Below, piece after piece: positions 22,964-35,798 of a stretch of DNA of 41,972 nucleotides. Numbering within the stretch: the first letter of the stretch is position 1; each line of letters opens with the position of its first letter. The position numbers and the translations under genes are program-made. The stretch lies in NCBI GenBank assembly GCA_022579005.1, contig MU401501.1:178358-220329 (forward strand). Direction: 5' to 3'. Under the pieces are notes generated by a model, which saw only the letters and a program-made list of their open reading frames with translations, searched no databases and had not been told where the DNA came from. Source of the stretch: Poronia punctata (Eukaryota; Ascomycota; Sordariomycetes; Xylariales; Xylariaceae).

Positions 22964-25080
22964 TCACGCCTTGAGATCTGATACAGCTCGTGCAACCTCT
23001 TTAGTGGCAATCTGCTCGAACCGGCTCCTGGCTTGCTCGTCCAGATCGGGCTCAGACACCTCCCTATAAAGTTTGTGGCTCAGGTCGCGATTGATATTCG
23101 CGTACTGATCCGCCGTTATCTGTCCCGATTTCCAGTGTGGCTTTAGCGCGTCCTTAACGATGCTAGTGATGCTCTCCTTGATCTCGAATGGAAGATTGAC
23201 ACGGCTTGGCGAAGCATCAGATGAATGGCCATTGCCATTGCCATTGATCGTCAACGGACCGTGCCGCCGTGGTCTGGGATGCCGAATATCTGGCAATATG
23301 GATGAGCCATCACTCTGAGCATGGTGACGTTGTTGGTGGTGTTGTGGCTGCTGGTGCTGCCGTACCCGCGTCTCTGAATCACTATGATCCCCTCCATCCC
23401 TGACAGCAGCGAAGTTTGCTGGTGGGTAGAGGGGTTCTATTCGCGAGCTGAGGGAAAGCGGAGACCCTGGCCGGTCATTCATTCCGCGCGGCGGGGGGGT
23501 CATAGACAGTGCTCTTGGGCTACTGTGAGCCGATGGCGAAGGTGAGGTTGCAGGGGATTGCGGGTCTGTGCTAGGCTTTGCAGTAACAAAAAGTGCTCGT
23601 ATATTATCGTCATCGGATGTCGGGCTCATCTCTACTTCCCTTAACAGGGAAGATAGGAAGGACGGCTCGTCCGGATTGGTCAGAGGTGGACGAGCCACGC
23701 CATTCAATGCCGGTCGGTTGCGTGAGGGTTGCGCTGTCTGCGCCGATGTGCTACTTGAGCCAGATGCCTCGGTTTGGGTAGGCACTCGTCTAGTCCTTGG
23801 TCGTTTAAGCTTCCGTTCCGGTCGGGGAGGCGGCTCGACAGGAGATGCCGTTGTGGAACGTGACTTGCGTTTCCGATGATTTGAGCTGGAACTACTTGAG
23901 CCGGGCCGATTGGGAACGTTGGATTCAATAGCCTTCTCCAATGCCCCCCAAGCCCGTCTCTCTTCAGGGGTCTCTTCAACTGGTGTCGGCTGCGGTGCAG
24001 GTTGTCTGGTCATCTGCTCCGGCAAGGAAATGGGGAGGTTCTCGGCAAATACCTCACGGGCGCCAAGACGACTGGCGATACTGAGACGTTGCTGCCATCT
24101 CTGATACTCCCGTCGTTCTCTCTCACTGCGCTGTTGTGATCGTCGGTAGTCCTGGAGAGCCTCGTCATCCTCGTGATTGTCAAGGTCGATATTCAAGGCA
24201 TCCCACACACGACCCGCGATCTGCCCCCAAGCCCCCTGCCACTCATCTGACCTAGCCCGTTGTCTGGCGCGTCGCATGGATGCTTGAGTACGTGGCAGGT
24301 AGTCAGACCTGCCGTCGGACAAGCCAGCGAGACCAGTCGTCGTGTTCGACTCTTCCAATTCAGTAGCAAGCGATTGAGCAGCTGAATCAGAACATTCCAG
24401 GCAGAACCAATGGCCGCGAGGCACAGCATTGAGTCCGACACAGTACGTATGGTATGGTGCATCGCAACTATCGCAGAGTAGGAGAACATCTTCGTGGTCG
24501 GCTTGATCACAGATGGGGCACGGTCGCACCTCCTCCTCTTCAAGTTGTGCGTCAAGCCATGCTTGCGGGTCAAATTCGGCTACTTGCTTTTTGTCTTCCA
24601 CCTGGTATGATGAAAGAAGCGTACCTTTAGAGTTTCACAAGAGATTAGCGACGACTACAGTGAACAGGAGACAGCGCCTGACTTACCTCCAACCTTATCG
24701 TAGACGTGCACCAAATGAAAAGCTTGGCGACATATGGGACAGCTATTGGCCTTTCCAGTCCATTCTCGCAAGCAAGAGTTATGTAGAGTATGGCCACATA
24801 CTTCGATGACAGCTATCTCCTTGTCCTCATCGGTCCAAGTTGATCTGCTGGTTGCAGTGTTGTCGCTATCCTCGTCGCTACCAGTACCAACGCTGTCCGT
24901 CTGAATTGGCGACAGTGAGACAGATCCATCAGTGGCAATGGTGGGGTTGGGCTTAAGTGGTGCTGACTGCAGATTGCTCCCCCTACCTCCGATGGGGGTT
25001 TCAGGGCATGACGGCCGCGGTAATGGGGGTGTAACTTGCACGTCTAGAGTATCTAGACAAACAATACATTGATCAGCCAT
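22964..25080 (-). CDS. RING + PHD finger protein (PHRF1-like)
   Basis: Exon 1 is 25080-24687 and exon 2 is 24624-22964, with a 62-nt intron (GTAAGT donor, GCTAAT branch site), giving 684 residues. The N-terminal RING has Cys5, Cys8, Cys95, His97, His100, Cys103, Cys114 and Cys117, a C-H-H-C core typical of RING-H2, with an 86-residue Ser/Pro/acidic insertion in its first zinc loop. After a conserved linker (VEDKKQVAEFDPQAW), the PHD finger has Cys167, Cys170, Cys182, Cys185, His190, Cys193, Cys206 and Cys209. The remainder is disordered, with basic and Ser-rich patches and a His/Gln-rich repeat, and ends in a helical domain (~610-684, EIKESITSIVKDALKPHW and RFEQIATKEVARAVSDLKA). This RING-PHD order is that of human PHRF1. 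The likely role is a nuclear E3 ubiquitin ligase that reads histone tails; that is inference from domains. Orthologous fungal proteins have the same layout. Confidence 0.9.
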
Positions 25081-25690
25081 CAGGTGAGAAATTCATGAAT
25101 TGCCGAATCTGGGATTGGGACATATAAAGACTTTATACAGTCTTTTATAACACTTGCTGCTACCACTGAGCAGTGAAGCAGCAAGTCGCCACAGGAGCAA
25201 GAGCAAAGAGCAAAGGTGAATGACCGTGCCAAATGGGTGAGATGAATAGGCTTAGCTATACGGGTCCTCGGTCAAGTGGGCGGGTTGTTGATAGCTGATA
25301 GCTGTGGCGTTGTGTGTTGGTGGTGCCTGGTTGGGTACGTGGTTCCTCTGTGAAAAGGACCAATAATATATCAGAGTAGAGTTGCGCGGTCGCTCGGGCC
25401 TCTTTGTACAAGTGCAAAAGGTGAGGAAACGTGAGTGAATGATGTGGACAATTTGTGTCGCCTGCTCAATATGCAACTGGTGCAAAATCTGTACTAACCA
25501 GTAACCTTTTTGACTGAATGATGATTGAAGGGGGAAAAGGTACTAGTAAGTTTAGAAGATCGGTGGCTGGGCAGGCTTTGATACAATGGGGGGTTCCAAA
25601 TGGGAATGTAGATAGCGGAAGTTTAAATGTTTCGGATTCGAAGGGTTTGGGATTGTTGGAGGGATAGGGAAGGGACAAATAATGAGAATA

Positions 25691-25745
25691 GATGGATATA
25701 TGGATGGCTGGATTGATGCGTATATGGATATATGGATATGTGGAT
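25691..25745. repeat. Degenerate ATGGATAT minisatellite
   Basis: Repeated GGATATATGGAT/TATGGATATGTGGAT units over about 55 bp. The region lies upstream of the RING-PHD gene and could be in its leader. Confidence 0.7.
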
Positions 25746-28389
25746 GCTTGAATTGATAAATGATCACAAGAGCCCCTGCAAACAAAGGAAAGACCAAAGG
25801 TGTGGTCTGGGAGGGGAACTGGGGAAGATGCAGTTGCACGCTCTAATGACTTTTTGGGAGCATGTATCCAGCCTAGTCTAGCCCAGATACCGCTCACAAG
25901 ACCTTTGCCGATATCCCTTGGGGACCACAGCACTGGTGTGGTGATTTGGTGATTTGGTCGATGATCAATCAGATGGAAGGCAAGTACCTACACGGCAGGC
26001 AGGTTAGGTGCACGTGTGTAAGTGGGTAAGAATTAGAGATAGCGGGGAACAAACGATGAGCAAGAGCAGAAGAGAATTGAGAAAAGAGAAAGAGGGATGC
26101 TTGACGTTTGTATTCTGCTCCTAAAACTGTAGACTAGAGCTGGATGCACGGGACCAGGAAGCAATAACCAAGCCACAGGGAATGGGTGAATTTTGGAGGC
26201 AGTAGACTAGGAAACCTAGAACCACTTCTTACGTAGTGCCACTAATACCAAAGTATACTCTTGGTTAGGTGGGTAGGTGGGGGTGGGTTGTTTAGATAAT
26301 AATATACACGTACGTGTACCTAGAAGAGACTGAATTGAATACAAGTACATACAGGTAAGGTTAGACTAGGAGGGAGGTATGTGCATATTTTACTTTCCCT
26401 TGGACTCTGTTATCTCTTTAGCAAATGCTGTAAAGTTGCATTTGACATTGCAAAGAACAAGAGTATATTCAAGACACGCATAGAAACGTACACGTAATTG
26501 TTTTTGAGTTGGCAAGTACATATATAGGTACTAGAGTGTAGCACAAGCAGGCAATACTAGAAGCTTAACACAAGACCGCTTAGCCCAGGTAAGTAGTTCA
26601 CAGGTAATTGCAGATAGGTATTATCAGTGCAGCTAGACGTCAAGGATTAGAATGTACGTGAATCTGTCTGCGTGACTATGAAGTGATCATGTAAAGTCTA
26701 GTCTATAAAGTCTAGTCTAGTCTACCTTAGGTAGGGGGAGGTATGGATTTCTACTGTAAATATCATGTACCTGTTTAGGAACCTACCTAGGGATGACAGT
26801 GGGCTACCGTAGTAAACACCAATCCATCCTTCAACACAATCACAACAACCTATTCATGAGCTCTTTATCATTTCAAAGCAAAAACAAGAGCAGAAAACAA
26901 GACTGGTGGCAGCACATACAACTTCAACCTTATAAGGAACGTGCTTGGATATTCTGCCCTTGGTAAAAGCAATACTAAATGACAAGAGGCACTTGAATGT
27001 GTACGTTGAGATATCCAGCACGCCTAGCTAGCATTCCTTAATACCCTAGGGAGGCAAATGTCAATAAGCATATATACAGTATGCAACTACTAGTACTTAA
27101 TATTTAAATTCGACAGTAACATTCTGTACATTTACAATCCACTGTTATGCACGTGCCACCAAGTGTTGAGGCATCCAATGTGCTTATGAGTAGGACCTCG
27201 GGGACAGTTGTTGTGTTGTCATGCTCTCACAAACATCCCTATTCTATTCCATACAAATGCAGACTACGATGTAGTTAACTGAAAGGTAGGTTCAGGAAGC
27301 AGACGGGAATTGGACGTCTGTCAAGCCATGCTTAACACGTCCTTGAAGTTTGAACAACTCTAAAGTTTACCTAGATATCCTCTGATGGTGTTGATAACCA
27401 GATCACCAGTTGTGCTACTATAGGTAAAGGTGTATATACTATGCCATGGTCTGACTATCCGAGGGATATATTCTGCTTGGGTTTACTATCGGTAATCTTT
27501 AAAACACCACTGGCGTAGACATATGGAGGGGTTACCTACACGTAAGTAGGCGATTCCGAATCATCCCACATGCCATTTAAAGAGAAGACACCAAAGAGAA
27601 CAAGTTGCAGCCAACTAGGTAAGCTTAGGCATGAAACTAAGCAAGCGAGCCCGTATTTTGTAAACGTGGGGAATCCAGGGTCTGGTGGTGGACGCATTCG
27701 TAAACAATGTGTGATTCCGTCTCTCCTATTTATCCCATCGACCCACCTACCAGACAACTGCCACATTGCTATTTATTTACCAAAGGGTTTCACACAGATT
27801 AAAAGACCTCATACGGGTACGCATACTAGATAAAATGGAGGACATCATCGCAATGCAGGTACCGTAGAAATTAAACATGCCAACCAATACAAATTATTAC
27901 CGGTTTGCTACGTTTCTTAAGTGTCTAATAATAGGAATAATCCGATGCCGGATGGCTTACCCGAGCCTCACTTGTCTAAGCGGGTGGCGTAGTGAATAGT
28001 TACATAGTAGACGAGACAAACACCTGATAGGTTTTCCTAGAGAAGTTGCTGGCTAGAAATTTGCTGCACAACGGTTTGTGATAGGGGGGTGGAATAGTTT
28101 TATCGTACTGCTGACCGCTTGGCAGGCGCTTTCAAGTATAGTAAGGACGGGACAGAGACGGGAGCGGCAAGTGGTCATATATGTAACAATCTGTAGGAGG
28201 ATCTCAGATACGCCGAACGCACGGATCGATCGGGGGGTCACAATACTACTGCGGTATCTCAAGCTAGTGTCACAATTAGCGTAATTCTGCGTAAGTAAAA
28301 TCAATTCTCTAAAACCTGGAACATTTCGTACAGCTTGCAGTCTTGCCCACTTCTACAAATACCAACCAAGCGCTCAGCGTTGTTAGGCG

Positions 28390-28413
28390 CCAGGGGCCAG
28401 GGGCCAGGGGCCA
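28390..28413. repeat. Heptamer tandem repeat (CCAGGGG)3
   Basis: Three perfect copies of CCAGGGG followed by a partial fourth (CCAG) in non-coding DNA. Confidence 0.85.
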
Positions 28414-29273
28414 GCGTTCGACGCCGTAATAGAACCGTATGCTTCGAAGGAAGTAGCGATGGCTGGTAGGCTCCCTTCCCTGTGCGTGAATTAATGGACC
28501 TTTCCTATCCCGGCACGCCTGGAGCACGAACCACTTCTCTTGAAGTACCTACTCGTGGAATCTAGAGCTTGCCCGCGACATGCAAGTTTCCTATTGGCTT
28601 CCAACGTGGTCTCTTTTTGGCCGGGTCCCCGCTATTCCTCGGCTCTTGCAAGTTGCCAAACCCACCTAGGCGTTCAAGCCCCCGAGAGAGGGACAAGATG
28701 GCGGTGCGGCGTGCCAGAAAAACCGCCAGAGATGATTTTCTGCGCCACCCGGAATCGTGGCCGGTTCAGTTGATCAATTCGGGACGCCTAACTGTTTTGG
28801 TCATCCCACCCGAGGCATGCGAGCATCAACCCAAATTATCAGACTCGTTGACGTTAGCTGCCGTCGGACCTTTTCTTGCTTCGAGAGATGGCACTCCGAG
28901 GCAAGGGCGGCGATAGTTCCCTACAAGGCTAAAATTTATACTGCAAACCCGCAACTGATGATCCTGCGATGGACTTGCCTGAACGGCGGGGTTTTTGGTT
29001 TGTATCCAAGTCCCGGCCGGCTCTTGTGGTTATACATAGCTGTTGGTATATAATAGAGAGATGGGTAGCCTCGACCTGGGAAGACTCGTAACATGTGGAT
29101 TTCGACGTTTCTTGCCACTCATAATTATAGACTAAGTTAGTCTAGCACGTGGGCTAATAGACTATAATTTGTTCCTGTTCCCCTTCAATCCCGTTCTACG
29201 TGTTTCCCTCTTTGATGTATGAGATCAAAGTATAGCAACTATATCAGTGTAACCCGCCCGCGATTCGCTCATA

Positions 29274-30886
29274 ATGCCGTTTACCAAACATAATCGCCCG
29301 TACGACGTGGTCGTTTTCGGCGCCACAGGTAAGAGAAAAAACCTCCTTCGCTTCTGTTTACGCTAGCTAGCGATAGGCGGGTCTACCGCGAATGCCGGAT
29401 CCGAGACTGACTGATATCAGGTTACACCGGGATCCGAACAGCTGAATTCATCACCGAGAACTTCCCGACGGACACCAAATGGGCCGTGGCCGGTCGGTCT
29501 GCCCAAAAGCTGGAGGAGGTTGTGAAGACGTGTCAAGGCCTGAATCCTGACCGCAAGGCTCCACAGGTCGAGGTCTGCCGTCTCGATGACGCAGACCTTG
29601 CTGCTCTAGCCAAGAAAACCCTTGTTCTCATCGCCACCATAGGTCCCTACCACAAGTATGGCGAACACGCCTTCAAAGCGTGTGCTGAAGCCGGCACTCA
29701 TTACATTGACTGTACAGGCGAGGCTGTTTGGCACTCGGCCATGATCAGAAAATATAATGACGCCGCCAAGGCCAGTGGCGCGTGTAGTAAGTGAAATCCG
29801 CGTGTTGCCGCATGTTTCGGTTTCAAACGCATTGAACGAGTTTTCCTGCCCAAGAGACGTTCTCGGGCGCTTAGACACACACGCCGGCGCGCATATACCG
29901 GACATGATAGTGCTGACTGCTAATGCCAAACTGTGTAGTGTTTCCTCAGTCTGGAGTCGAATCGGCGCCGTCAGATCTGGTCACATATGCGCTGGCCTCT
30001 CAGATCAAGAAGGAGCTATCTGCTCCTGTTGGCGATGTGGTTGTGTCTCTGCACGACCTCCGGTACGTAGTTTACAACTGTTTCCGATGAGCGTTATTCT
30101 GACCTTGGGCAGATCCGCGCCTTCAGGGGGGACATTAGCTACAGTCTTGAGCATTTTCGATGCATACAGCTTCAGCCAAGTAGAGGAGTCTCACAAACCT
30201 TATGCCTTATCACCTATACCTAACCCTAAAAGCGCCCCATCCGGATCGATATTGTCAAAACTTACCGGGGCTTACCATATCCGCAATCTTGGCCTCCAGG
30301 TGCCATCGATAACATCAGGGACTGATGCTGCCGTAGTGCATCGTACATGGGGTCTGTTGCAACAGGAGTCTGCGTTGCGGAGACACGCATACGGGTCCAA
30401 TTTCACGTATCGTGAATTCTCCAAAGCTAGGAATACGTTGACCGCCATGTTTATGCACTATAGTTTATTGGTTGGAGGAGCACTTCTCGCATTCTGTTCT
30501 CCGTTTCGGTACCTCGTGCGGAAATTCGTCTTTCAACCAGGCCAAGGCCCAAGCAAGGAGGATTCCGCCAAGGACTATATAGAATACCGCGGTGTTGCGA
30601 CGCCAGACACGCAGCCTCCGTCGGAAAAGCAGGCGCTCTGTCGGGCTTGGTACAGCGGAAGCATGTATCTGCGTAAGTCATACCCTGAACAATTCCAAAG
30701 CCTAGCATACATACTCACGCGTACTTAGTCACGGCGGCCTTCTTGTCCCAAGCTGCTCTCACACTGCTTGAAGATGACCATGGTCTGACTGGCGGCTGTT
30801 ATACTCCAGCTTGTCTCGGCCAGGGATTTATAGATCGTATGGACGAAGCCGGCTTCAAAATCGATACCAAGATTATCCAGGCTTGA
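29274..30886 (+). CDS. Saccharopine dehydrogenase-like oxidoreductase (SCCPDH / enoyl-reductase type)
   Basis: Five exons (29274-29328, 29421-29786, 29939-30062, 30113-30672, 30729-30886) join to 420 residues. The introns are 92, 152, 50 and 56 nt. Start context is good (A at -3). Residues 11-29 form the NAD(P) Rossmann motif (VVVFGATGYTGIRTAEF), with AGRS at 42-45 as the second nucleotide-binding turn. TLVLIATIGPYHKYG, EAGTHYIDCTGE and GVESAPSDL are signatures of the eukaryotic SCCPDH family. A hydrophobic segment at ~293-313, followed by basic residues, is the membrane or lipid-droplet anchor typical of the family. The C-terminus has the family's GGxxTPAxLGQ-FIDRL-like block, here GGCYTPACLGQGFIDRM. 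True saccharopine dehydrogenase (lysine synthesis) is a different protein. Substrate is unknown. Tandem with the downstream RMD1-like gene but 1 kb apart. Confidence 0.92.
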
Positions 30887-31867
30887 GTTGCTCTGTACGT
30901 GTAAGGTAGGGTATTTATTGTACTATATAATAATATACTTGATTAGACACGAGGCTATTGGAAGGACTGTCCCCCACACAGCTGGGGTACGTGTCTGTAG
31001 GATATGTAATACTTGACACATACGAGCAGACTTGCCCAACCACCCAACCACCCAACCACCCAAGCACACGGAGGCACTCAAATGCAGGCGGGTCGTCGGG
31101 AGTAAGGCCCCTCGTGACTAGGTAGATTCAATGTTACCTTAACTCTACTCGTAGGAATCAAGCAAATCCAGGTAATACATGTACGATAAGTGTTTTTTCA
31201 AGCCCGTCGCCTGTCTAAAACTCAATACAATATTGCTATTTCAACAAGCATCATTCATGAACCGAGATATTATGTGTAGACTGAGTGATGTGTTTATGGT
31301 TTCCTAGGCAGCCAAGCTCATGAAAATAAGAAAGCTAACCCTGAAAGCCGGGAAAGTCTAGGAATCAAAGGAGAAGGTTCTAACACATGGAGATGTGCCC
31401 CGCATTCTTGCAGTGGCTTTCCTTCTGAGTGGGTGCAGATCGCCGTTAGAACTTAGAAACACTCAACCTGCAGCGGGCGCATGAGGTACCTGGAGGCTGG
31501 AGCTATCCCGGTAACCGTTTGAGGAAAACTAACGTCATTATTTTGCACGAGCTAGTCCACCTAAAGGCTAAAATCAGATTGGTTGTATGGTGCTTTCAAC
31601 AATGTACCTAGCTCACATTTGTAGGTACCTGCCTGAACATCTCGATTTTTCGTTCAACAAACATTCGACAACGTCAACTTAATTTGCGACCAGATCTCCT
31701 TGCGCAAGGAATTGATCACATGATCGGCTCTCCATGGCATCAATAGTAGGTCCGCAATTATTGTGATATAGCACTTGTTTTATAGAGTGCGGTGAGACCA
31801 CCCGTCGATTGCTTGGTCAATCAACACTGCATCTCAAAATTATCACTGCTCGGAACCACTCGCCGTC
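30887..31867. other. Intergenic, tandem genes
   Basis: About 1 kb with the 3' UTR of the oxidoreductase gene and the promoter of the RMD1-like gene. It contains an octamer repeat at 31035 and single TACTCGTA and TAGGTA motifs. No gene recognised. Confidence 0.55.
31035..31064. repeat. Octamer tandem repeat (CCCAACCA)n
   Basis: More than three consecutive copies of CCCAACCA, ending in CCCAAGCA. The last unit resembles the GCACCCAA array at 6763. Confidence 0.85.
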
Positions 31868-33761
31868 ATGGATTCCCCTGCGAACACTTCGAGCTCGAAC
31901 TCGAACTCGGAACGAACACCTCTCATCCGCCGAGATACGGAACGGCCTCGAACCGCCCGCAATGTCACTTTCATGGCAAACCCCGTCTCGAGAACCATCG
32001 ACCCTGAGCCGGCGTCCCTGGCCTCTTCGCCGGGCTCCACGCTTGGTCAGGCGCGAACGACGGGCTCGTCAGGCCCAGGTGGCGTCACCACCGGCACCAC
32101 TCCGCCGATGCTCTCTGCTATCAACAACCGATTGCGTCGCCGGTATAGTCATGGTTCCGTTTTCACACCGCTGCCGCCGGCAGTTGCGCCAAAAATCGGT
32201 CCCCAGCGAAGCTCCAAAACCGCCCAAAAGTTAAAATTGCTCCCGAATCCCGAACTTGAAGAGGAGGAAGAAGCGGACGAGGAGAGCGGTCGAGACGTGT
32301 ACTCGCAATACACGCGCATAAAGGATCCTACAGCCAGACGTGATGCGGCGAGGTTAGGCAAAGCTGATCGCGAAAGACTCCCACGAGTGACGGCCTATTG
32401 CACGGCTAATAAATACCAAACGGAGGGTCTGATGCGGTTCTTAAAGGGCCGGGGTAAGACGAGGGCATCAAATCCCAAGTTAATCGACGAATGCATATAT
32501 ACACCGTATAATTATGGTAATGGAAAGTCCACAGAACGGGTTGAGACGCCCGAGATCATGTTGCAACGGCCTACATACACACATGAGCGAAGGCATTCTA
32601 CGAGTGAAGTGGAGGAGCATTCATCTTTATATCAACGAGAGACTCTGGCCGACTTCCAGGCAGAACAGCAACATCAACATGAGCAGCAACTCTTACACGG
32701 GCATGATCCAGAAGGCTCGTTTAGCACGGGCCGCGATGAGCACAATAACCTAACTTACCCGGAGAACGGTATGATACACGAGCCTACTCTGCACAGAACA
32801 GATGCGGACTTTGACATACAAGTGCACACACCGGAAGTCTTCCTGTTTGACTATGGTGTCGTGGTTATATGGGGTATGTCGCTCGCCCAAGAGCAGCGCT
32901 TTCTCAAAGAGATCGCCAAATTTGAAATCGAAAAGTTGGATACAGATGATGTTGAGACGGAGTGTTTCAACTTCTACTACACGCGAGAATACCAGGCGCG
33001 TATATACAATGATTTCATCACCCTGCGTGACAAGAGGAATTATATGACCAAGCTGGCGATATCACATGCACTTGCGCAAAGTGTCAAGGTACGGAACCGA
33101 ACCATGCACCTCTTCCTAGCCTCCCCCCTTCCTTTTCTCCCCTGTATTCTAGGTAAACTTGCAAGAGTCTAGATGCTGATATGATTTACGAACCGCAGAC
33201 ATCACTCTTTGAGGAGATGATAGCATCAACAGTAGAAGCATGCAAAGACATCCCCACCCAAATCGCGATAGCGGGTAAAATCTCGCTATCGCGAACACAG
33301 ATTAACCAGCAGATTGGCGAACTCTTCATCCTGCGCATCAACATCCACCTCAACGGTAGTGTGCTCGATACACCCGAACTCTTCTGGGTCGAGCCACATC
33401 TCGAGCCCGTCTACCAAGCCGTCCGCAGCTATCTGGAGATGGACCAGCGCGTTGGTCTACTGACGGAACGTCTTGATGTCATCGCCGATCTACTCGCCGT
33501 GCTCAAGGATCAACTGAGCCACGGACACGGCGAAAAACTAGAGTGGATTGGTAAGTCTTATTCCCCAGAAAAGTCCCGCTACCTGGTTCTCCGTCTCCCA
33601 TCTTGGTGCTATAGTCCTCTTGAGATGAAGAGTCTCCTAGGCTCCCTTGTCCTTAATAACCCGCTAATGAGAATGGGAATACAGTCATTGTTCTCATCGC
33701 AGCAGAGATTCTTGTAGCTGCCATCAACATTGTCGTAGATCTCTACGCCGGGGGCGACTAA
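31868..33761 (+). CDS. RMD1/SIF3-like DUF155 membrane protein
   Basis: Exons 31868-33088, 33199-33550 and 33685-33761 (introns 110 and 134 nt) give 549 residues. The first ~150 residues are disordered, with TPLIRR near the start and an acidic Glu run around 130-140. A conserved entry block reads RVTAYCTANKYQTEGLMRFLKGR. The DUF155 (COG1723) domain starts near FLFDYGVVVIWGMS, continues through FNFYYTR and KLAISHALAQSVK, and then across the first intron into TSLFEEMIASTVEACKDIP and GELFILRINIHLNGSVLDTPE. A single C-terminal transmembrane helix (residues 525-546, VIVLIAAEILVAAINIVVDLYA) ends three residues before the stop, a tail-anchor layout. Relatives are yeast Rmd1/Rmd8 (sporulation), fission-yeast Sif3 and human RMND1. 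Which fungal paralogue this is cannot be decided here. Confidence 0.93.
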
Positions 33762-34761
33762 ATTCATCCACCACTCGCCTGAATCTCAACCACCACCTAC
33801 CTCGCTTTAGTGGTAGGTGAATTGAACTATCTGTATAAGTTATGTCGTCAACGACATACCACCCCTCCTTGCTTTTATTTTCTTCCTTCCTTTCATCCTC
33901 GTCTCGGTGTCGCATTCTACTTTTAGCATGAAGGCCGGATTGGGACGGCGTACAGTTAGGGTCATTATTCATATTTATATTCCCGTTGTTGTTATTGATT
34001 CAATTCAATGCAACATGCAGCGTCTGTTCTGTCTTTGATACCAGATAACTTTAGTCTGGCAGGATAGGAAATCGGAAAAATTGAGTTTTATTTTTTATTA
34101 TGTTTGCTATCGAAACTCAAACCAGCGGGAAAATCGCATCAGAATTACCGAGCAGAGGGACGTAGGTAGCATTGGCCACGCCCAAATCAACACATCCTTG
34201 CATGTCTCTTGCACACATATGAGTAGTGTCTACTCGTAGAAGCTCAACCCAAGAAGAAATGTGTATACGTATGACATGTCCAAAAAGTCGGGTCCAGTGA
34301 GTGAGTTCGAATGTGTATTAAGACATACAAGCGTTACTATTTATTTCTCCCACACTTTACTTTCCCCAAAGAAAAACTCCCGGGAGAAAGAAAAAAAGGG
34401 GAAATAAGGTATCCGAACTACGGAAACCCCCTTCTTCCACTTTCGTTCGCATATAACCCTGTTTTCCCTAACGCCGCTCTAATCATGACACCTAGTTGGT
34501 AATAAAAAAAACCAGAAGAAAAAGAGAGGATGAAGAAAAAAAGGCCAGCTTTTCAAGTTGCCTAGCAATTTTTTCTGTCCCAGCTCTCCTTTGGCAACAA
34601 TGAAATGCGGCCCCTGTGTAAAAGACGAGCACCGCCTGTAGACGGGAAGGAGCAAACAACTCGATCCGAGGCCATCCTATCTTACATTAGAAACCCAAGT
34701 ATCTGTATCTGTCAAGATTCAAATATTCGGTCGGTGGGCTAGGTCGTAAACGATGCAACCC
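33762..34761. other. Convergent 3' intergenic region
   Basis: About 1 kb between the RMD1-like gene and the HMG-box gene, both ending here. It contains AT-rich 3' UTR-like sequence and A-rich runs near 34503-34545. An 82-codon minus ORF just after the RMD1-like stop is not recognisable. Confidence 0.55.
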
Positions 34762-35798
34762 CTAATCTCCACCGTCATTATCGTCCACCTCGGTCTCTGG
34801 ATCTGTGTCCTGATCGGGCCCGTGTTCCGGTTCGGCTTCGCCCATCTCGACGTCCTGATCGTATCCGGCATCGTCTTCGTCTTGTCCCTCCTCGAACCGG
34901 GACCGCCCGCCGCGACTTGTCCTGTTGTCGCGGGCACGAGAGCGCTGTCGAGCGGCGGCATCCTTAGCACCCTGCTTAAAAGACTCCCGTGCCTCCTTCC
35001 ATTGACTGAGCTCTTGCTCGTAGCGCGTCTGGAACTCCTCCTTCGCCTTCTCTGGTAGGTCCTTCCATCCCCGAGCTAGCTCTTCCTCGAGCCTGAATTC
35101 GCCGGCGGCGATGGCCTCTTTGTGTTGTGCCTGCAATACAGGTCTGGTATCGTTACAGTATATCTCGAAAGCGTTACTGGGTCGCTTCGGTGGCTTGGCG
35201 GCCCCGTTAGTGCTTCGGCTGGGATCCCTGGGAGAGTCTAATTGAGATTGTAAGAAAACATCTGAGCGGGGCGAGAGGGTTGCACGGTGTTGGTTGGTGA
35301 GCGTTGGACCCAGGGTAATCCCGCCATCGTTGCTGGGTAAAAGAGTAGGCTTACAGTGGCCCCGTTTGGACCGAAGGGGTTTATCCTGCGGCTGTATGAT
35401 TGATCAGTTCCCACGAAACCCGTAAACTTTGATGCTCCCCGGGTAAGGGGGAGTGGAGGGTGGTGGTTGGTGGAAAGGTAACTCACCGTCGGTGGTGGGC
35501 TTGGACTGCCTTCCGAGTCCTCGACGTTGGTACTCGTCCGCTTCGAGATCTGATCAAGGATAATAGCTCGTTCGAAGCGTAGTTTCTGTATTTGCCGCTT
35601 CAGCCTATCGAGCCGTAGGCGGTATGCATCGTTCTCCTCCTCGATTTCCTTGGATCGTTGTTTTAGCTGGATACATTTGCGCCGATAAGCTTCCTCGACC
35701 GTGGGCGGTAACGAAGGGGGGTGTGCTATAATATCAAACGCGCTGTCAGTTCCGACATCCCCAGACCAGCAACGGTTCGCTATGACATCTGATCCCAT
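34762..35798 (-). CDS. HMG-box chromatin protein, Nhp10-like
   Basis: Exon 35798-35487 and exon 35391-34762, joined by a 95-nt intron (GTGAGT donor, CTGAT branch site, CATACAG acceptor), read through as 313 residues. The second exon has no ATG until well inside, so its N-terminal ~85 codons are easily missed. Residues ~35-82 form a coiled coil (EEAYRRKCIQLKQR, then RLDRLKRQIQKLRFERAIILDQI). A Ser/Pro linker follows, then a single HMG box at ~171-245 (PPKRPSNAFEIYC, then GWKDLPEKAKEEF) and a very acidic tail. This arrangement matches fungal Nhp10-like HMG proteins, Nhp10 being an INO80 remodeller subunit; the role is inferred. The 5' end is uncertain. The 35798 ATG follows an in-frame stop, but its first ~25 residues look random. 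An upstream exon using an ATG at 35927 (MLARKLPDFERASLH) could instead splice to the AG at about 35728. Confidence 0.85.

Larger units (their letters stand above)
25081..29273. other. Divergent intergenic region of ~4.2 kb
   Basis: Separates the minus-strand RING-PHD gene from the plus-strand oxidoreductase gene. The part next to 25081 would hold a 5' leader. ORFs in it (155 codons at 25466-25933 minus; 115 codons at 28569-28916 plus) are not recognisable proteins. It contains an ATGGATAT-type minisatellite near 25691, TCTAG repeats near 26697-26722 and a CCAGGGG repeat at 28390. The 28.3-29.0 kb part is less AT-rich than the rest and might hide an exon, but none could be supported. Confidence 0.5.

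Noticed and set aside
25466..25933. 155-codon minus-strand ORF upstream of the RING-PHD gene
   Set aside because: His/Ile/Tyr repeats come from the ATGGATAT minisatellite; unrecognisable, and the region may be a 5' leader.
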